DNA from: Phylloscopus collybita
Lineage: Eukaryota; Chordata; Aves; Passeriformes; Phylloscopidae
Length of the DNA stretch: 64,000 nucleotides
Direction of reading: 5' to 3'
Assembly (NCBI GenBank): GCA_027886175.1
Contig: JAJNNQ010000075.1
Coordinates: 54,807,001-54,871,000, forward strand
Shown one piece after another: positions 50,229-62,869 of this stretch (position 1 is the stretch's first letter; every line of letters begins with the position of its first letter). The notes below the pieces were generated by a model. That model worked only from the letters and a program-made list of their open reading frames with translations, was not told the DNA's origin and did not search any database. The position numbers were made by a program, and so were the translations under genes.

Positions 50229-50470
50229 TGATCCTGGGTGGTTGCCAGATGCCCACCCAGTCACTCTCTAATTCCTTTTTCTCGATAGAACAGAGGTAAA
50301 AAAAAATAAGATGAGCAGGCTCCTGAGCTGAGATAAAGACAAAGAGATAATTTGTCAATTAGCGTCACAGGCATAGTCCCCCCCATACAGTGCAGGGCAG
50401 TGCCAAGGGGATGGGAAATGGGGGAATACAGTCCAGAACAGCTTCTCTTAGTGAGGGCAGCAAGGAAAGG
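50229..50470 (-). mobile_element. Decayed ERV LTR fragment, probable
   Basis: The order of words 'ggttgccagatgcccaccca', 'gagctgagataaagacaa', 'caattagcgtcac' and a C/G-rich segment with 'gatgggaaatgggg' agrees, from memory, with the outer part of another LTR family common in songbirds, seen here in antisense. No TG...CA ends or target duplications could be fixed and no polyA signal was identified, so both limits are approximate. Confidence 0.45.
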
Positions 50471-51603
50471 CAGGATGAGGGCAGGGAGGTTGTGTTTTGG
50501 TTTGCGATTTTTTGGTTTATTTATTTTCACCAGGAGTGACTGATTTCTTTTTAGCTAATTACAGTGCAGGACTACTAGTATTTACTCACCCAGGATGATG
50601 AATTTTCAGCAAGGTGACAGATTAAGCTCATTTTGTTGCAGACAACACAAAATATACACTGCCAACAATGAATTCAGTCTGTTCCATTTCAATAATGTAA
50701 ACACTAATTATCAGGCTCTCAGAAGAGCTAAATTGTATTTTACTGATGACCTTGTTCCTGTTTATAGACTCAGTGGCCTAGAGGCAGAAACTGTAAGAGA
50801 AGGAAAGCTGTGAGAAAGGTGGACAGAATGATAAAACAAACAAGAAGCATGAATTCCCCAGAGCTAGATGAATCTATTAACATTTGTTTCATTTCCATAT
50901 GTCTTCTTAAAAAAGTTTATTACAATTCCCCATAACAGCACTGTCTGCAATACTTGACATTTTAGTTGTGAGGCTAAGCTCTCGGCAGTGAATTATTGTA
51001 ACCTACATCTACCCTGGTCAAGCCCTCTTCCTCTCTCTGTGACTATCCATATTTTTCAGCAGTTGGCCTATTTTGGATTCTGTCCAATCTTTTCTACCAG
51101 AAGACTTTTCACCATAGGGACTCTTCAAGGGTCTACATCTGGTGGATTTCTGATATCTGTCTTTATCCTTTTTCTTGAGAAGCAGTTCTTCAGAATACTT
51201 CAAGCTTCTGAAAAATAAAGTGCTATCTTGAGGCAGGCAGAGAAAGAAATAATAGGAGTATTTTCATTGGCTTGGTCCTCTAGAGTTGGGATTCCAGGGA
51301 AAGGAAAAGGTCAACAGCTTCTTACTGTCAGGTCAACTAATTCTTCATCCTTGTATAATGGAGCTGAGTATGGGGAAAGTAAAGTCTGGCAGTTTAACAT
51401 TACAGAGGTAAGTAAACTCTAAAGAGAAAAAGGCAACTTGGTCTGTCTTCTAAGAGCTTTGTGCAATCAAACATCTTACTTCTGAACTGAACCCAGCTAC
51501 AGCACAACTGTGAACTGATTCTTACTAATTCATGACTGTAGACTAGATAATTTTTTAAGCATTTTCTCTCTTTATTTATTTAATAATTCTGATGTATGAG
51601 GAT
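50471..51603. other. Unique DNA, no gene recognised
   Basis: Open frames of 60-80 codons lie on both strands, none with a domain. No repeat is recognised. Confidence 0.5.
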
Positions 51604-52095
51604 GTCCACTTTTGGCCCCTCACTTCAAGAAAGACTTTAAGGTGTTAGAATGGGTCCAGAAAAATACAATGAAGCTGGTGAAGGGTCTAGAGAGTAAGTC
51701 TTATGATGAGTAGCTGAAGGAGCTGAGCATGTTTAGCCTGAAGAAAAGGTGCACCTCAAGGGTGCCCTTTTAACTCCACAACTACCTGAAAGGAGGTTGT
51801 AGAAAGGTGGGGGGCCTTTTCTCCCAGGCAGTTAATGACAGGACATAAAAGGAAGCTGCACCAGGGGAGGTTCAGGCTGCACATAAGGAGAATTTTTTTC
51901 ATAGAAAGGGTTGTTAAAAATTGCAATGGAAATGTTTAACAGGGAGGTGGTAAAGTCATCATCCCTGGAAGTGTTTATGAAATTTACTGGATGTAGCACT
52001 CAATGCTACAGCCTGGTTGACCAGGTGGTGAGCAGTTAAAGGCTGGACTTAATGATCTCAGAGATCTTTTCCTACCTAAATGATTGTATGATTCT
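51604..52095 (+). mobile_element. CR1 LINE 3' end, sense
   Basis: It begins near the RT C-terminus ('gggtccagaaaaatac') and runs through the 3' UTR ('aaaggaggttgtag', 'caggcagttaatgac', 'cataaggagaa') to worn terminal repeats 'tgattgtatgattct' at 52081-52095. It is 5'-truncated and substantially diverged. Confidence 0.92.
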
Positions 52096-52362
52096 TCAAA
52101 ATAATGCAACTCCTAATCTGGATCCATTTTTCAGCTCTTAGCCAAGGTAAACTTTTCTATAAAACCCTTGCAGCCTCTAACTTTTTATAACATTATAGAA
52201 TGTAGGTGCAATTTTTCTATCATGTGTCTTTCATTGGTTATTACAAAATAACAACAAGGAATTTATTCTATTCACAAGAATTATTGAATTAAATTTTTCT
52301 CTAGGCTAGTTACCAGACCAGAAGGTAGATGTTCTCTCCTTATTTGTGTCTATAGTCAGACA

Positions 52363-52388
52363 TTTATTTATTTATTTATTTATTTATT
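52363..52388 (+). repeat. (TTTA)n microsatellite
   Basis: About six and a half TTTA units without interruption. Confidence 0.9.
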
Positions 52389-52438
52389 GAAATGAGGGCT
52401 TGGTCAAGGAGCAGGAAGATAGGGGAAATAACTATAAT

Positions 52439-52535
52439 ACCACAAAAACAAAACAAAACAAAAAACCAACCAAACAAACAAAAACAAACACCAAAACCAA
52501 AAACCAACCAACCAAAAAACAACCCAAAACAAAAC
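52439..52535 (+). repeat. A/C-only tract of 97 bp
   Basis: Every base is A or C on the plus strand. AAAC, CCAA and AAAAC words are mixed rather than in one clean unit. Smaller relative of the tract at 62870-63075. Confidence 0.9.
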
Positions 52536-53857
52536 TGCTAGTGGAAACAAGGTTTCATAAAATTTAGAGTGACAGAAAAGTGATGAACATGATTTTTGAA
52601 ATATATTTGTAGACTTACTTCATCTACTTCTTTTAGCTGCTGTTTTGTTGTTCCATCTCAGCTAACAAGCAAAACCTCCTGTGGTTAAATAGCATTTGTC
52701 TGCTCCTGCTATCAATCTAATACAATGAGCTGCACACAGCTTTCTATCTGCAGCAAAATTCCCACTGATACCGACAGCCCAGAATCAGTAAATACAGCAT
52801 CAAAGATAAATTCTGCACGTACATTTAGTTTCATCACACATTTTGTTATAGATATTATGATGTTATATTTCTACTTTATGTTTTTGCTGTCTTTTTCTAG
52901 TTTAAACTAATAAGGAATAAAGCACTAACACAGAAAGAGTTTTGACACAGGGAAATAATTCTGGGACTTCCTGAAATAAATTTTTTAGTGCTCTAGTTCT
53001 GTATTTGGATAATTGCTTTGTTGATTGTTGCTCCTTACATCTGTTTGACAGAAATATTAAGGATGTTATTCTGTTCTTATTTTCCCTTTTTAAGAACTAT
53101 TGCAGGGAATAAGTAGGCATATAGTTAAATTGCAGTATTTACAGGGTGCTGGGGTTTAATCTGCCATCCATTTATCTGACCTAAGCAGCCATCTCTGTTT
53201 TATTGATTAATTTATGAAAAATAAATGCAAATCTGTAATCGTCACTGTCTAGTACAATACTTTCTAGGAATTTATTCAGGATTGCCATTGCCAGAATGTC
53301 TAGAATAGACAACATGTTTTTCATAAAATAATAAAGATGAAGTTTATTCTTATGGATATATGTTGGAATTGTTTTCTGAAGCACCTCTAAGGAAAGATGA
53401 AAAAGCCTCATTGATAGGAAAGGTTATATAACAAGTATTCAATGGTCCCTGCTCTTAGTAAGAAGTGAAATGAAATATGATCATTGCTGAATTTGCCACA
53501 CTGCTTCATTTTAGTAATGCTTGCATTAAGGTATTTTACTCCTAGTTAAAATAGAAGAGTTTGTTTGACTACTCATTTGAGACAAATGCTATTTCTGATT
53601 GTTACCTTGGATGCAGTAGCAGAATTCCATGGACAAAGCTGAAGTATTTTAACTTGTAGAGGTTATGTAGCTCACTCCTTCTTTGCTGTTCAGACTTTTT
53701 AGAGGACTAGTTCAGGCAAGTACTTCAATTTCCACATTTCTGAGCAGCAAATCTCCCAAATCTATATATATACGTATCTATTAAAAGCTAATTTTAAGAG
53801 CACTGATTTAAAAAGATATTAAAAGCATCTAGGGTGTTTTTTTTCCCCAAAAACCCA

Positions 53858-53881
53858 TTTGTTTGTTTGTTTGTTTGTTTT
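53858..53881 (+). repeat. (TTTG)n microsatellite
   Basis: Six uninterrupted units, followed by more T/G-rich DNA to about 53935. Confidence 0.9.
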
Positions 53882-54263
53882 GAGTGGTCTCTGCTTCTTT
53901 CTTTGTGTGCTTGTTTTTGTTTTGTTGTTTTTTTAAATCTAGATTGATCAACATAGAATTTCCTAGGTGAGATTAGTCATTATTGGTTCAGCTTAACATT
54001 TCTTCTTTGAAGTGTTACAATCTCATGTGAAAGCTGTTCCCCATTTTTTAAATACTTTGTCTTTTGGGGGATTTTTTTGAGTAGGACAAAAAAAACTGGA
54101 CTACTTTTTTTTTTTTTTTTTAATTCTGAAAATTTCAAATATTAGAATATTTGAAATATATGAAAAGTACACATATTGTATTTCTTGCTCATGTTATGCA
54201 TTTCTCTGAAGCCCATTTTTGACATGTGATTGATTAATTCCACTATAATGTGTGACAAATGGT

Positions 54264-54333
54264 GGACAAGAGAAAGAGAGGTGGAGGGGTGGAGGATGGA
54301 GAGGGGGTGAGGGAGAGAAAGAGAGTGAAAGGA
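54264..54333 (+). repeat. Purine-rich low-complexity tract
   Basis: GAGA and GGGGTGGAGG-type words make it mostly purine. No exact unit is present. Confidence 0.7.
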
Positions 54334-55293
54334 TTCCCTTGTTCCTGGTCAAGACATTCAAATTTCACTTCTTTGGATAGGTTCAGAAATTAATGGAAAT
54401 CAAGAACTATGTAAAGATGTTCAAGAATATGAACGGAAGCAGCTATGTACCATATTAAAGCTTTGCCTAGAAGCAGCTATAGATAGGATAAAGCTTCAGC
54501 CAGAAATTTAAGTAGTGTTGAACTGGAAAATAATTGCCCTTTGGCTGAAGCTGTATCAGAAATCTTCCAATCCAATGGAAGAAAGAATAAGTCTATAATA
54601 AAATAAGAGTAAGGAATATTTTTCCCAGTTGGGACACCTTTACTGGACAAGATTGCAGTATAGTGTCTTCAACAATAGTTAAGGCCCTACTTAGAAGAAT
54701 TGAGAGAGCACACAAAAGTTATTCCCCTCATTGAACAGATGCAGCATATGCCTGAGGATAAGAAAGTCCTCATGCAGCTTCCAACCTACTTCCCAGGCCT
54801 GAGGGCTTGACTCAAGGCAGGATGAGAGGATAATTCTTCCTCTAAATTCTTTCACTCCCTGGTATCTCTGCGGGGACTTCTAATAAAGGAGTCAAATTAT
54901 TGTAGTGTTTTCTGTGAAGTGGAAACTTGTCTTGTGCCTGCCTACTAGAAGACACAGCAATCAGTTCAGCTCACTAAGAGGAGAGAGCTGCAGAGCAGCT
55001 GTCCAACAGCAGCCAATTAACTCAGAGAGCAAGATGCAGCTCCCACAGCTCAACACTGCTTCTTGAGTTTTTTGTCTCCTTAGACATAGAGAGGAAGGTA
55101 ACAAATTTAAGTAAAACAAAAGAAAAAAAAAAAGCTCTGAAATCTAAAAGGTCCAAGTTCTAAATAATGGGCTGTGATTCCTGATTTCCTATTCTCTTCA
55201 CCAAAAATGTTGCTACAACTGCAAACAGTGCATACCTATATCTATACATAGCAATGACATTTTTGTGTGATCAATTGGCCCCAAATGTAAGGA

Positions 55294-55800
55294 GTGGCTG
55301 CCAGCTGTTGGCAAGTAACATCTGCAGGGGACGGAAACATAACAGATTTGTTGTCTTGGCATATTTGTTGCTTACCAGTGGCTCAGATCTATAATGTTAG
55401 AGAGAAACTGCTGAGACTAATTCAGTCTGCAAGCTATTATCCCTTGTTGCTCATCCATACAGAGACAAATGATGCTATTGGGGAGACCTTTAGTGTATCA
55501 TGAATGATATCAAGGCCCTTGGAGTGATAATGAAGGGCATGAGAATGCAGGCTGTGTTATTGGTCTTGTTGCTGAAGGGGGAAAGCTTACTTAAAAGTGT
55601 AGGAAAACCCTGGTTGCACAGCTGGTGTTAAAGCAGGATTTCGTATTTTAACAGTGTGGAATCATTTCTGAAAAGTAAGGATTTCTAGGGACAAAAAGGC
55701 ATAAGGGAGATGCAAAGTGGTACAAGACTTTTCTTTTTTTTGGGGGGGGGGCAACAAACAGACCTGCTAACCTAGTGAGGAGGGCTTTAAACTAGATTCA
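55294..55800 (+). pseudogene. CR1 ORF1 esterase-domain remnant
   Basis: CR1 ORF1 proteins carry a C-terminal SGNH-type esterase domain; its hallmark 'HxGTND' block is here as HTETND, with the glycine lost. The reading is stopped at 55501 and continues in other frames through the regions coding the later esterase blocks until the typical 3' boundary of ORF1 near 55800. No functional product is possible. Confidence 0.7.
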
Positions 55801-56021
55801 TTTCAGAATGGTAATGGCAACCCAAGAGACATGGAGACAAAAGAAGGTACTCCCCAGAACTCAGCATAACACAAAAAGTTCTCCTGTTCCTGCTGTTATG
55901 CCTGTATGCAAAGTCATGAACCTTGGGAAACAACAAGAACTTAGAAGTCTGTGCACTGTTGCAGAGTTATTATCTTACTGAGATTAAAAAGAGATGATGG
56001 AACAGCACCATTCCCTGGACT

Positions 56022-56265
56022 CAAGTTGCACAAGGAGAGGCTTAGATTGGATTTTGGGAAAAAAATCTTCATAGAAAAAGTTATCAAGCATTAAAAGAGT
56101 CTACCCAGGGAAGCAGTTGATTCATCATCCCTAGAGTTATATAACAGATGTGCAAATATGGCACTTTGGGACATGGTTTAGTCGTGGATGTGAGTGCTGG
56201 GTTAACAATTGAACTTGATTAGCTTAAAGGTCTTTCCCAAACTAAATATTTCTATAATTCTATGA
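56022..56265 (+). mobile_element. CR1 LINE 3' end nested inside the older CR1
   Basis: The 244-bp CR1 3' UTR has 'ggagaggcttagattgg', 'gtctacccagggaagcag', 'ggtctttcccaaact' and ends in worn terminal repeats 'ttctataattctatga'. Older CR1 sequence (ORF1 end before it, ORF2 endonuclease after it) lies on both sides, so it inserted into the older copy. Confidence 0.8.
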
Positions 56266-57730
56266 ATGGAGATTTCTGTAGTTTGATTCAGGCTCTTAGG
56301 AAAGATAGAGAGTATAAGAAGAAACGGATACACTCTAGGCAAATGATAGGTTTGAATGTGTGCAAACATTATTGCTAAGGATCAAAAAGCAGATGAAAAC
56401 AGCAGACATTGTGGCAGCTGTTATGGATTGAGAAAGAAGTAGAAAAACCTCATTACAACTGGAGCCTCATAATTACAGTCACTGGAACTTGTGGGGGGCT
56501 TTAACTACACTACTAATGTTTGAAAGGGCAACATGGTAATGTGATTGAGATTTCTGGAGTATGTTGATGAAACTGGCTATCAATGAGCCAGCCGTTCCCT
56601 GCTGGTTACTATGAATTAGAAAGAATAGTCAGACCTGTGAAGGTTGAATTCAGCATTGGCAGAAGATATTTTGAGACTGTGAAGTTTAAAACCCTGAGAG
56701 AAGTGATCAAGACTAATAGTAGAGTTATAGTCCTGGAATCGTGGAGAGCAGATATTGGCTTGTTAAGAATCTGCTTGGCAGAATTCTGTAAAAGGCTGCC
56801 CTGAAGGGCAAAGAACCCTAGGAGAACTTCTTGATAGTCAAAACTGACCCCCTGATGCACGAGAATTGTCTGTTTCAACTTGCAGAGAGTTACAGTTATG
56901 GCAGAAGGCCAGCACTGATGAACAAAGAGCTCAAATACAAAAGGAAAGTATGCAGAAGGTAGAAGGAGGGATGAGCTACCAAGGAATAAAACAGAGACAG
57001 TTCCTGAGCATATAGAATTGGAGTAAGGAAAGACAAATCTCAGAGTTTTAGCTCACATAGGATGTGAAGGACAGTGAAGGTTTCTATAATACACTGTAAG
57101 CAAAATGAAAGATAAGGAAAATGTAGTACCCACTGCTCGCTGGAGTCAGACACTCAGTGACAAAATATAAGACAAGCCTGATACATTCAGTGTGGAATTT
57201 TTCCCTTCTTTTTACCTGTAAGTTTGGGCCTAGGGTCCTTAAGACTAGAGATAGAATCTGTGAGAGCAAAGCATTTAATCACAGGGGAGAAAGAAAAATC
57301 TAGAAATTATTTGAAGAAATTTCACAAAAAAAGAAGTGCATAGGATCAGATGGGATATACCTGAGGGTGTAGATGAATCTGATTGATGTCAATTGCAAGA
57401 CCACTCTCAATTAACTTTGAAAGGTTGTGGCAATCAGAGGAAGTTCCTGATGACTGCTTGTAGATCTCATGTCTATCTTCAGCAAAGTCAAAAAAGAGGA
57501 TACAGGGAATGCAGACTGGACAGCTTCAGTCCCATTCCTGGAAAGACTATGAAGTAAATCCTCTATGAAGCCATAGGTATATAGAAAAGATAAAGTACAC
57601 GAAAAGTCACAATACAGCACATTAACTATTGTGGACAATGAGCATGATTTAACAAGGACAATGTGTGTCTGAACAACTTAATAGTTTTGATACAGCTAGT
57701 TGGCGGAACAACAGCTAGAGGAAAAGCAGG

Positions 57731-58316
57731 GCATATGGATAACTGAAGCCAGTTAGTAGCAGCAGTCTTCCTTGGTTGGTACCAGAGTCAACACTGCCAG
57801 TGTCTTAATTCAATTTAAATTAAAAATTTGAAATATATTTATAAATCTGAATGAAGACACAAAAATTTAAATGTGTGTATATTAAATATATATAGCAGCT
57901 TGCCAAAACATAAGTATTACTAGAATGCTCTGCTGCTCATACAATGGCACTTTTTTTTCTTGCAGCACCATAACCTGTGGCAACTGAATAGGCTTTGCAA
58001 GCAAAAATATCTTTCATCCTCTGTTAGTTCTGTTCCATTTTATTTATCCATTACAGTATTAATTAGAGGCATTCCTTATTCCAGTTCCTAAAAATGTAAA
58101 TTGAATCAACATAAATTTAGTGCAAACCATCTTACAATTTGATGTTTTAAACCACTCCAACTTACAAAGAAGTCCCCAAATGGGAATTTTAACAGCAACA
58201 GCAGAACCAAGATCTTTCCACCATCTGAAGAGACTGAGGAGCCAGGATTCCATCTCTCCGCTCACCTTTGCTAAGACTTATTATGCTGCCTAGATTCTCT
58301 AATTAGATATCTCACC
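57731..58316. other. Unique DNA, no gene recognised
   Basis: AT-rich stretch between the long CR1 and a CR1 tail; no repeat is identified. Confidence 0.45.
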
Positions 58317-58444
58317 TTTGGATGGGGTCCCCAGCAACATGATCTAGTAAAATGCGTCCCTGCTCATGGCAAAGGGATTGTAATTAAATGAATTTTAAGG
58401 CCCCTTTCAACCCAATCCATTCTATGATTCCACGATTCTATGAT
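58317..58444 (+). mobile_element. CR1 LINE extreme 3' end, sense
   Basis: About 128 bp of CR1 3' UTR, with 'catgatctagtaaaatg', 'ccctgctcatggcaaaggg', 'ggcccctttcaaccc' and three terminal octamer-type repeats ('ttctatgattccacgattctatga'). Heavily 5'-truncated. Confidence 0.92.
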
Positions 58445-60773
58445 TGCTATTGGCTATTGATAATAAAGTTTACAATTAATTATTCTGAAATGTAGCTTTT
58501 CTATATAAATATTTATATACACCTATCATTTATTAAAAACTTATTGTAGCTGTGACAGAATACTGTGGAAAAAAACACATGAAAAATGTTTTTAAAGAAC
58601 AGTCTATAAAAGTATGATATTCAAGTATAAAAGAAATGCCTGATAAGGTAAAAAATCAAGAATAAGTATGCTAACTAAAATTCTGATCATTTTTGAATGC
58701 ACTGAGTCATTGATACCTATCTATGTGAAACTGTGAAGAAGTTTATGGGAGAAGAGAAACACACCAGTCGGTTTTATGAGACCCATTGTTGCTTCATTCA
58801 GAAGTTGTTAATTACTTCTCATTTTAAAATGTCATTCCTTTTGAAATCAAAGCTGCAAAATTTTTTATTCAATTTTTTATTTCTATAATGGAAAATCAGG
58901 GACAACTGTCAAGCTACTTTTAGAGTAACTAAAATGGTAGTTATCTTGATGCTTGTTTAACAATCTGCAGGTGATTAATTACTCTTCTGAACTTTTAAAT
59001 ATTTCTATGTCTCTCATTAATAGGCCCTCAGATATTACATCTAGGAGAGAACATCAGGTAATTTAATTTGCCTCTTCCATAGAATAAACTATATTATGTG
59101 ACCAATTTATTTTGTCACTGAATCTTCTAATATGCGCTTGGATAAAACATATTCTGAAAGGAACCAAATGGATTTGAAAGCACCAAAAATCCTCTACTTT
59201 CTCTCACAATTTGCTATAATGACCAGTCCCTCACCCTGCTAAAAAAAAAATGTTTTCTACTTCACAATGAGATTGAGCACCGTTAGAATGTTATCTATTC
59301 CTCTTCATGTATTTGATCTTCTCTTGCTCTCCCTGGGAAAAACTTAATTAATATTGCAAAAATGTGAAGGTCAAATTTTCATTTATAAATGATATTTAAA
59401 AGTCAGTGTAATTGGCAGCATCTTGCAGAATGCCAGGTGGACCTCCCTTTGCATTAACTAGAGAAGAAAATTTCATCTCACATACTTTTACCACTGATAT
59501 AAGGGGTTTTCCGTATTTGTCTGAGCTCCGTAACCTACTTTACATCTTCCAGGCTTTAAAATATCGTGCAAATATCAGATTTTTTTCTGGTTTACTTTCT
59601 AAACTTTCAGTATGCTGCATGTCACTATCTGTAAGAGAAAAAATCTGATTGGAAGATGAAAACTCACTTAGATTGCAATGACGATATTAAAATGATTATA
59701 GTTTGAGAGTTTTGTCACTATGTAATGCAGTCTTACCATGAAAGGAAGCTTCCACTTCTCTTTTAATGGACATGTCCCCTTTGGTAAAACTGTATCACTT
59801 CAGATCTATTAAGCAGACAGGGACAGGGTCCTGACAGGCATTTTCTTCTGCACCTGCAGAGAAGTCAGACAGAAGAATGGCCAGGGTAAGATTAATTACT
59901 TTTAATTAGCTGCATTTTACATTCATTTATAGGCAGTTCTCTTCCCACTGAATGATATATGTTTGTTTTTAGGTTTTCTTTGAAAGCAAAGACCCACTGG
60001 TTTTTGTTGAGTTAATCCATTAGGAAATGACATCTTAGGTCTTAACTTTGAACCTGTAATATTGTGCATAATGTCAAAAAACAAGTGCAAATTCACATCT
60101 CTATACTTTTATTCTCTTCATCTGCAATATTAATCACCTCATTATTTCCAAAAAGTCATTTTTGTGTATTGTTCCTAACAACATCATTCTCTTGAGCCAT
60201 GGGCTCCCAAATAAATGTCACGTCTCCTTGAAACACCTGCCACTGAGAACATGTTCAAGCTGTTACGTTGCTTCCAGCCTGCAAAAATGCTTATTGTAAC
60301 TGACCCTGGTTTATCTTCCTCTTTAGGAATTACAACTTTTCTTCTTCACATAAATTTTCACTGATATTCTTAAAAAAAATCAAATTTGTTTTAGATGCCT
60401 GCAACTAGGTCTAGATCACTAGATTTATCAATGAATTTAATTGATCAGATTTAATGTCAAAATAGATATAGAAAAAACACCTTCTCCTTTTTGCCAGAGG
60501 TAAGATGATAATATACTAGTGACTCTGAAAAAGCTTTTTTTTGGAAGAGGGACAGTAGACTTTAAGTAAAATACTGTGATGTTTCACACAAATTTAATGT
60601 TTCAAACAAGGTAAAAGTAAATACTACATCACAAACTCTCTGGATTAACTTGGATCAAATGGTATATTTGACTTCTGAGACAGACAACATTAACAAATTG
60701 TTTTCTTGTCTTGTTTGCTTTGAAAAGAAAATCACTGTAAAAGAAACATAACAAAATAAAATCTGATTATCGC
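58445..60773. other. Unique AT-rich DNA with an exon-like motif
   Basis: No mobile element is recognised. A strong acceptor-like sequence followed 26 bases later by a donor-like sequence lies at 59860-59885. Otherwise open frames are under 80 codons. Confidence 0.5.
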
Positions 60774-61165
60774 TGTGGGGGACACAGGAACGAGGCAGGG
60801 AGTGCATCAAAGAGGCTGCGTGGAGCTCTTGCAAGCAAGAGACCCCTCTTTTATTTTTCTGACTCTTTTTGTACATTTACAGATGTGCTTACTCTAGAGG
60901 TGGGACTCTTGGGAACTACTGGTCGTTTTTTAGAGATTATCACTGAAGCTCTTCTTCTGGGAACAGATGTGGGAACTTCGGTAATTTACAGAACATGACT
61001 TTGTGTATCAAGACCGTGCCTGGGAATGAAATTCCCAAAACCAAAACATGCAGGCAGGAGCATAGCAACACCTGATCAAAGACATAGATAAGTGAAAATA
61101 CACGCACAGGGATACCTACACCCACCTGCAGGTATTCCATCCTGTGAAAGACTGGACTTTCATAG
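60774..61165 (-). mobile_element. Probable ERV LTR, minus orientation
   Basis: The left edge starts TGTGGGGGAC, as the reverse of a U5 end in ...CA, and minus-strand AATAAA lies at 60850-60855, about 80 bases in. The block is GC-richer than its flanks and carries segments such as 'gctcttcttctgggaacag' and 'gacgtgcc'-like 'accgtgcctgggaatgaaat' that recall songbird ERV LTRs. The right edge is not fixed and no target duplication is visible. Confidence 0.5.
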
Positions 61166-62869
61166 TGTGTTAACATATGAAAATTCTTCACTCAACTTCA
61201 GGAAAAAAATGCATCGTTAGAAAAGTTTGTTCTCTCCTTTAATGGCAAATGTTACCAACAAAACAGTAAGTAAATTACCAACTAGCTGGCAGCTCATTAG
61301 AAATCAGCATAGTGATATGCATGTGAGGTTACAAAACCGTAAACACGACTCTGTGTATGATCTACTTCCTTCTCTCCTCCTTCATTCCCTCTGCTCCTTC
61401 TTCCTGTCTTCCTTCACACATTCTCCTCCATTTAAATAAAAGGTTACTGAGTTTTAAGGAATAATAATGCACTTAATGACTTTAGTAAATCAGAATCTTT
61501 GCAAATCCATATATTTCCATCACAAATACTAACATCCCTAATGTCAGCTTTTGACAGGTGTTGACAAAGAGAGCAGGATAGTAGGTGTGCCCTTGGCAGG
61601 GGTTGAGATAGTAGAATCAGTAAAACCATGTTTAAGTTACAGAGATTTTGAATGATTGCTGTCATACTCCCTTTCCAAAAATCCCAACAAACAAAAAGCT
61701 GATCACAATACTGTACGTGGACAGAGTGCCCAAAGCCTAGCCAAAATATTTGATTTATTATTAGTAAAGTTTAGGCTTTTGTTTGGTGTTTTTTTCTGTA
61801 TCCACTTTCCATCTAGATTGCATGAGAAAATTATGAAAATACAGAAAATTTTGCTAAAGCCCACAAAACAAATCAGGTTTTGGAAGAGGATTTTACTTTG
61901 TCTTATCCAGTTACACTTAGCACCTACTCAATATTTTTGAGATTCTGGGAATATTCCTCTTCTCCTGAAAGTAGCTCATTTATTAGCTCACTGGCTTCAG
62001 TTTCAGATGCTAATGTTAGATGGATTTAAAGTATCTACTCAGTTCTGTTCCATGATTGACTTCTTCATCATTACAGTAGTTGGAAATGAGGTTAGGGAGG
62101 TGAATAAGTATTAGCTTACATGACTAATTTGTTAATAGTTCTGCCTTTTATATAACATGTAGCTAATTTATATACATCTTTCCCTTTTAAACAGGGCATT
62201 TGTATATTTTAAGGCAAAATACATAAATATTAAGCTCTGCCTGTGAGGCTTCTGCACTTTCAATAACTTACTTTCAAAAGCCATTACAATGACCACAAAA
62301 AGGTAATGTTTTTGTTTGAGAAAATTTAACAATAATATTTTGTACATCTTATGCATTACATATGCAGCTTTATATGTGCACATATGGTTACACAGCAAAG
62401 CACAAGAATAATATTTTAGAGAATGAGTTACTGAAATTTACTGAGGTACTGTGCATTCTCTGTTTAGCATTATTTGATTTAGGTTAGTGAGAAAGTTGAA
62501 GACGTGACAATGCACTGAATTCCAATGAAATACATTGCTTTGCCTCAGACCTGGCATGTTTCAGCTCCACACAATTATACATGAGGTTGTATTGATAATC
62601 TTCTTTCTGTCTTTGGACTTTGGTGATTAATGTTTTTTTTCACTTCAGGGCATAAATAAAAAAATTAAAGAAACCCACCCAAACTAACAGAATAGCTGTT
62701 AGCTTGTTCTAATTATGCTGGGTGGAGGTTCAAGTGACATATCTGAAAATTAGAGAACATGCTGAAAAGAACCCAGCCTTTCTCTGGCTATTCATTCACA
62801 ACCAAATTTGTCAGGAATTTTCTTTCTTTTAAATATCTTCTTTTTAGAGCACAAATTAACTAGCACATT
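61166..62869. other. Unique AT-rich DNA, no gene recognised
   Basis: A C/T-rich stretch lies at 61366-61431. No gene or mobile element is recognised; frames reach 94 codons without a domain. Confidence 0.5.

Larger units (their letters stand above)
52096..55284. other. Unique DNA with several simple repeats
   Basis: No gene is recognised. It holds a TTTA run (52363-52388), a pure A/C tract (52439-52535), a TTTG run (53858-53881), T19 near 54104-54121 and a purine-rich GGAG/GAGA stretch (about 54264-54333). Confidence 0.5.
55285..57730 (+). mobile_element. Old near-full-length CR1 LINE, sense, interrupted by another CR1
   Basis: This is the longest CR1 copy. From 55294 a frame keeps the CR1 ORF1 esterase pattern, with REKLLRLIQSASYYPLLLIH followed by TNDA. 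Further along come segments for the rest of ORF1 (to about 55800, ending 'agggctttaaactaga'). After the nested CR1, an ORF2 endonuclease remnant carries the GFNY form of the GDFNY motif near 56497, and 57330-57700 shows the early RT region ('gatcagatgggatatac', 'cccattcctggaaagact'). The 3' RT half and 3' UTR are missing. Stops and frameshifts are frequent, so it is ancient and dead. Confidence 0.85.

Noticed and set aside
54340..54960. Higher-complexity stretch that looked like a mobile element
   Set aside because: No terminal repeats, target duplications or known family words were found.
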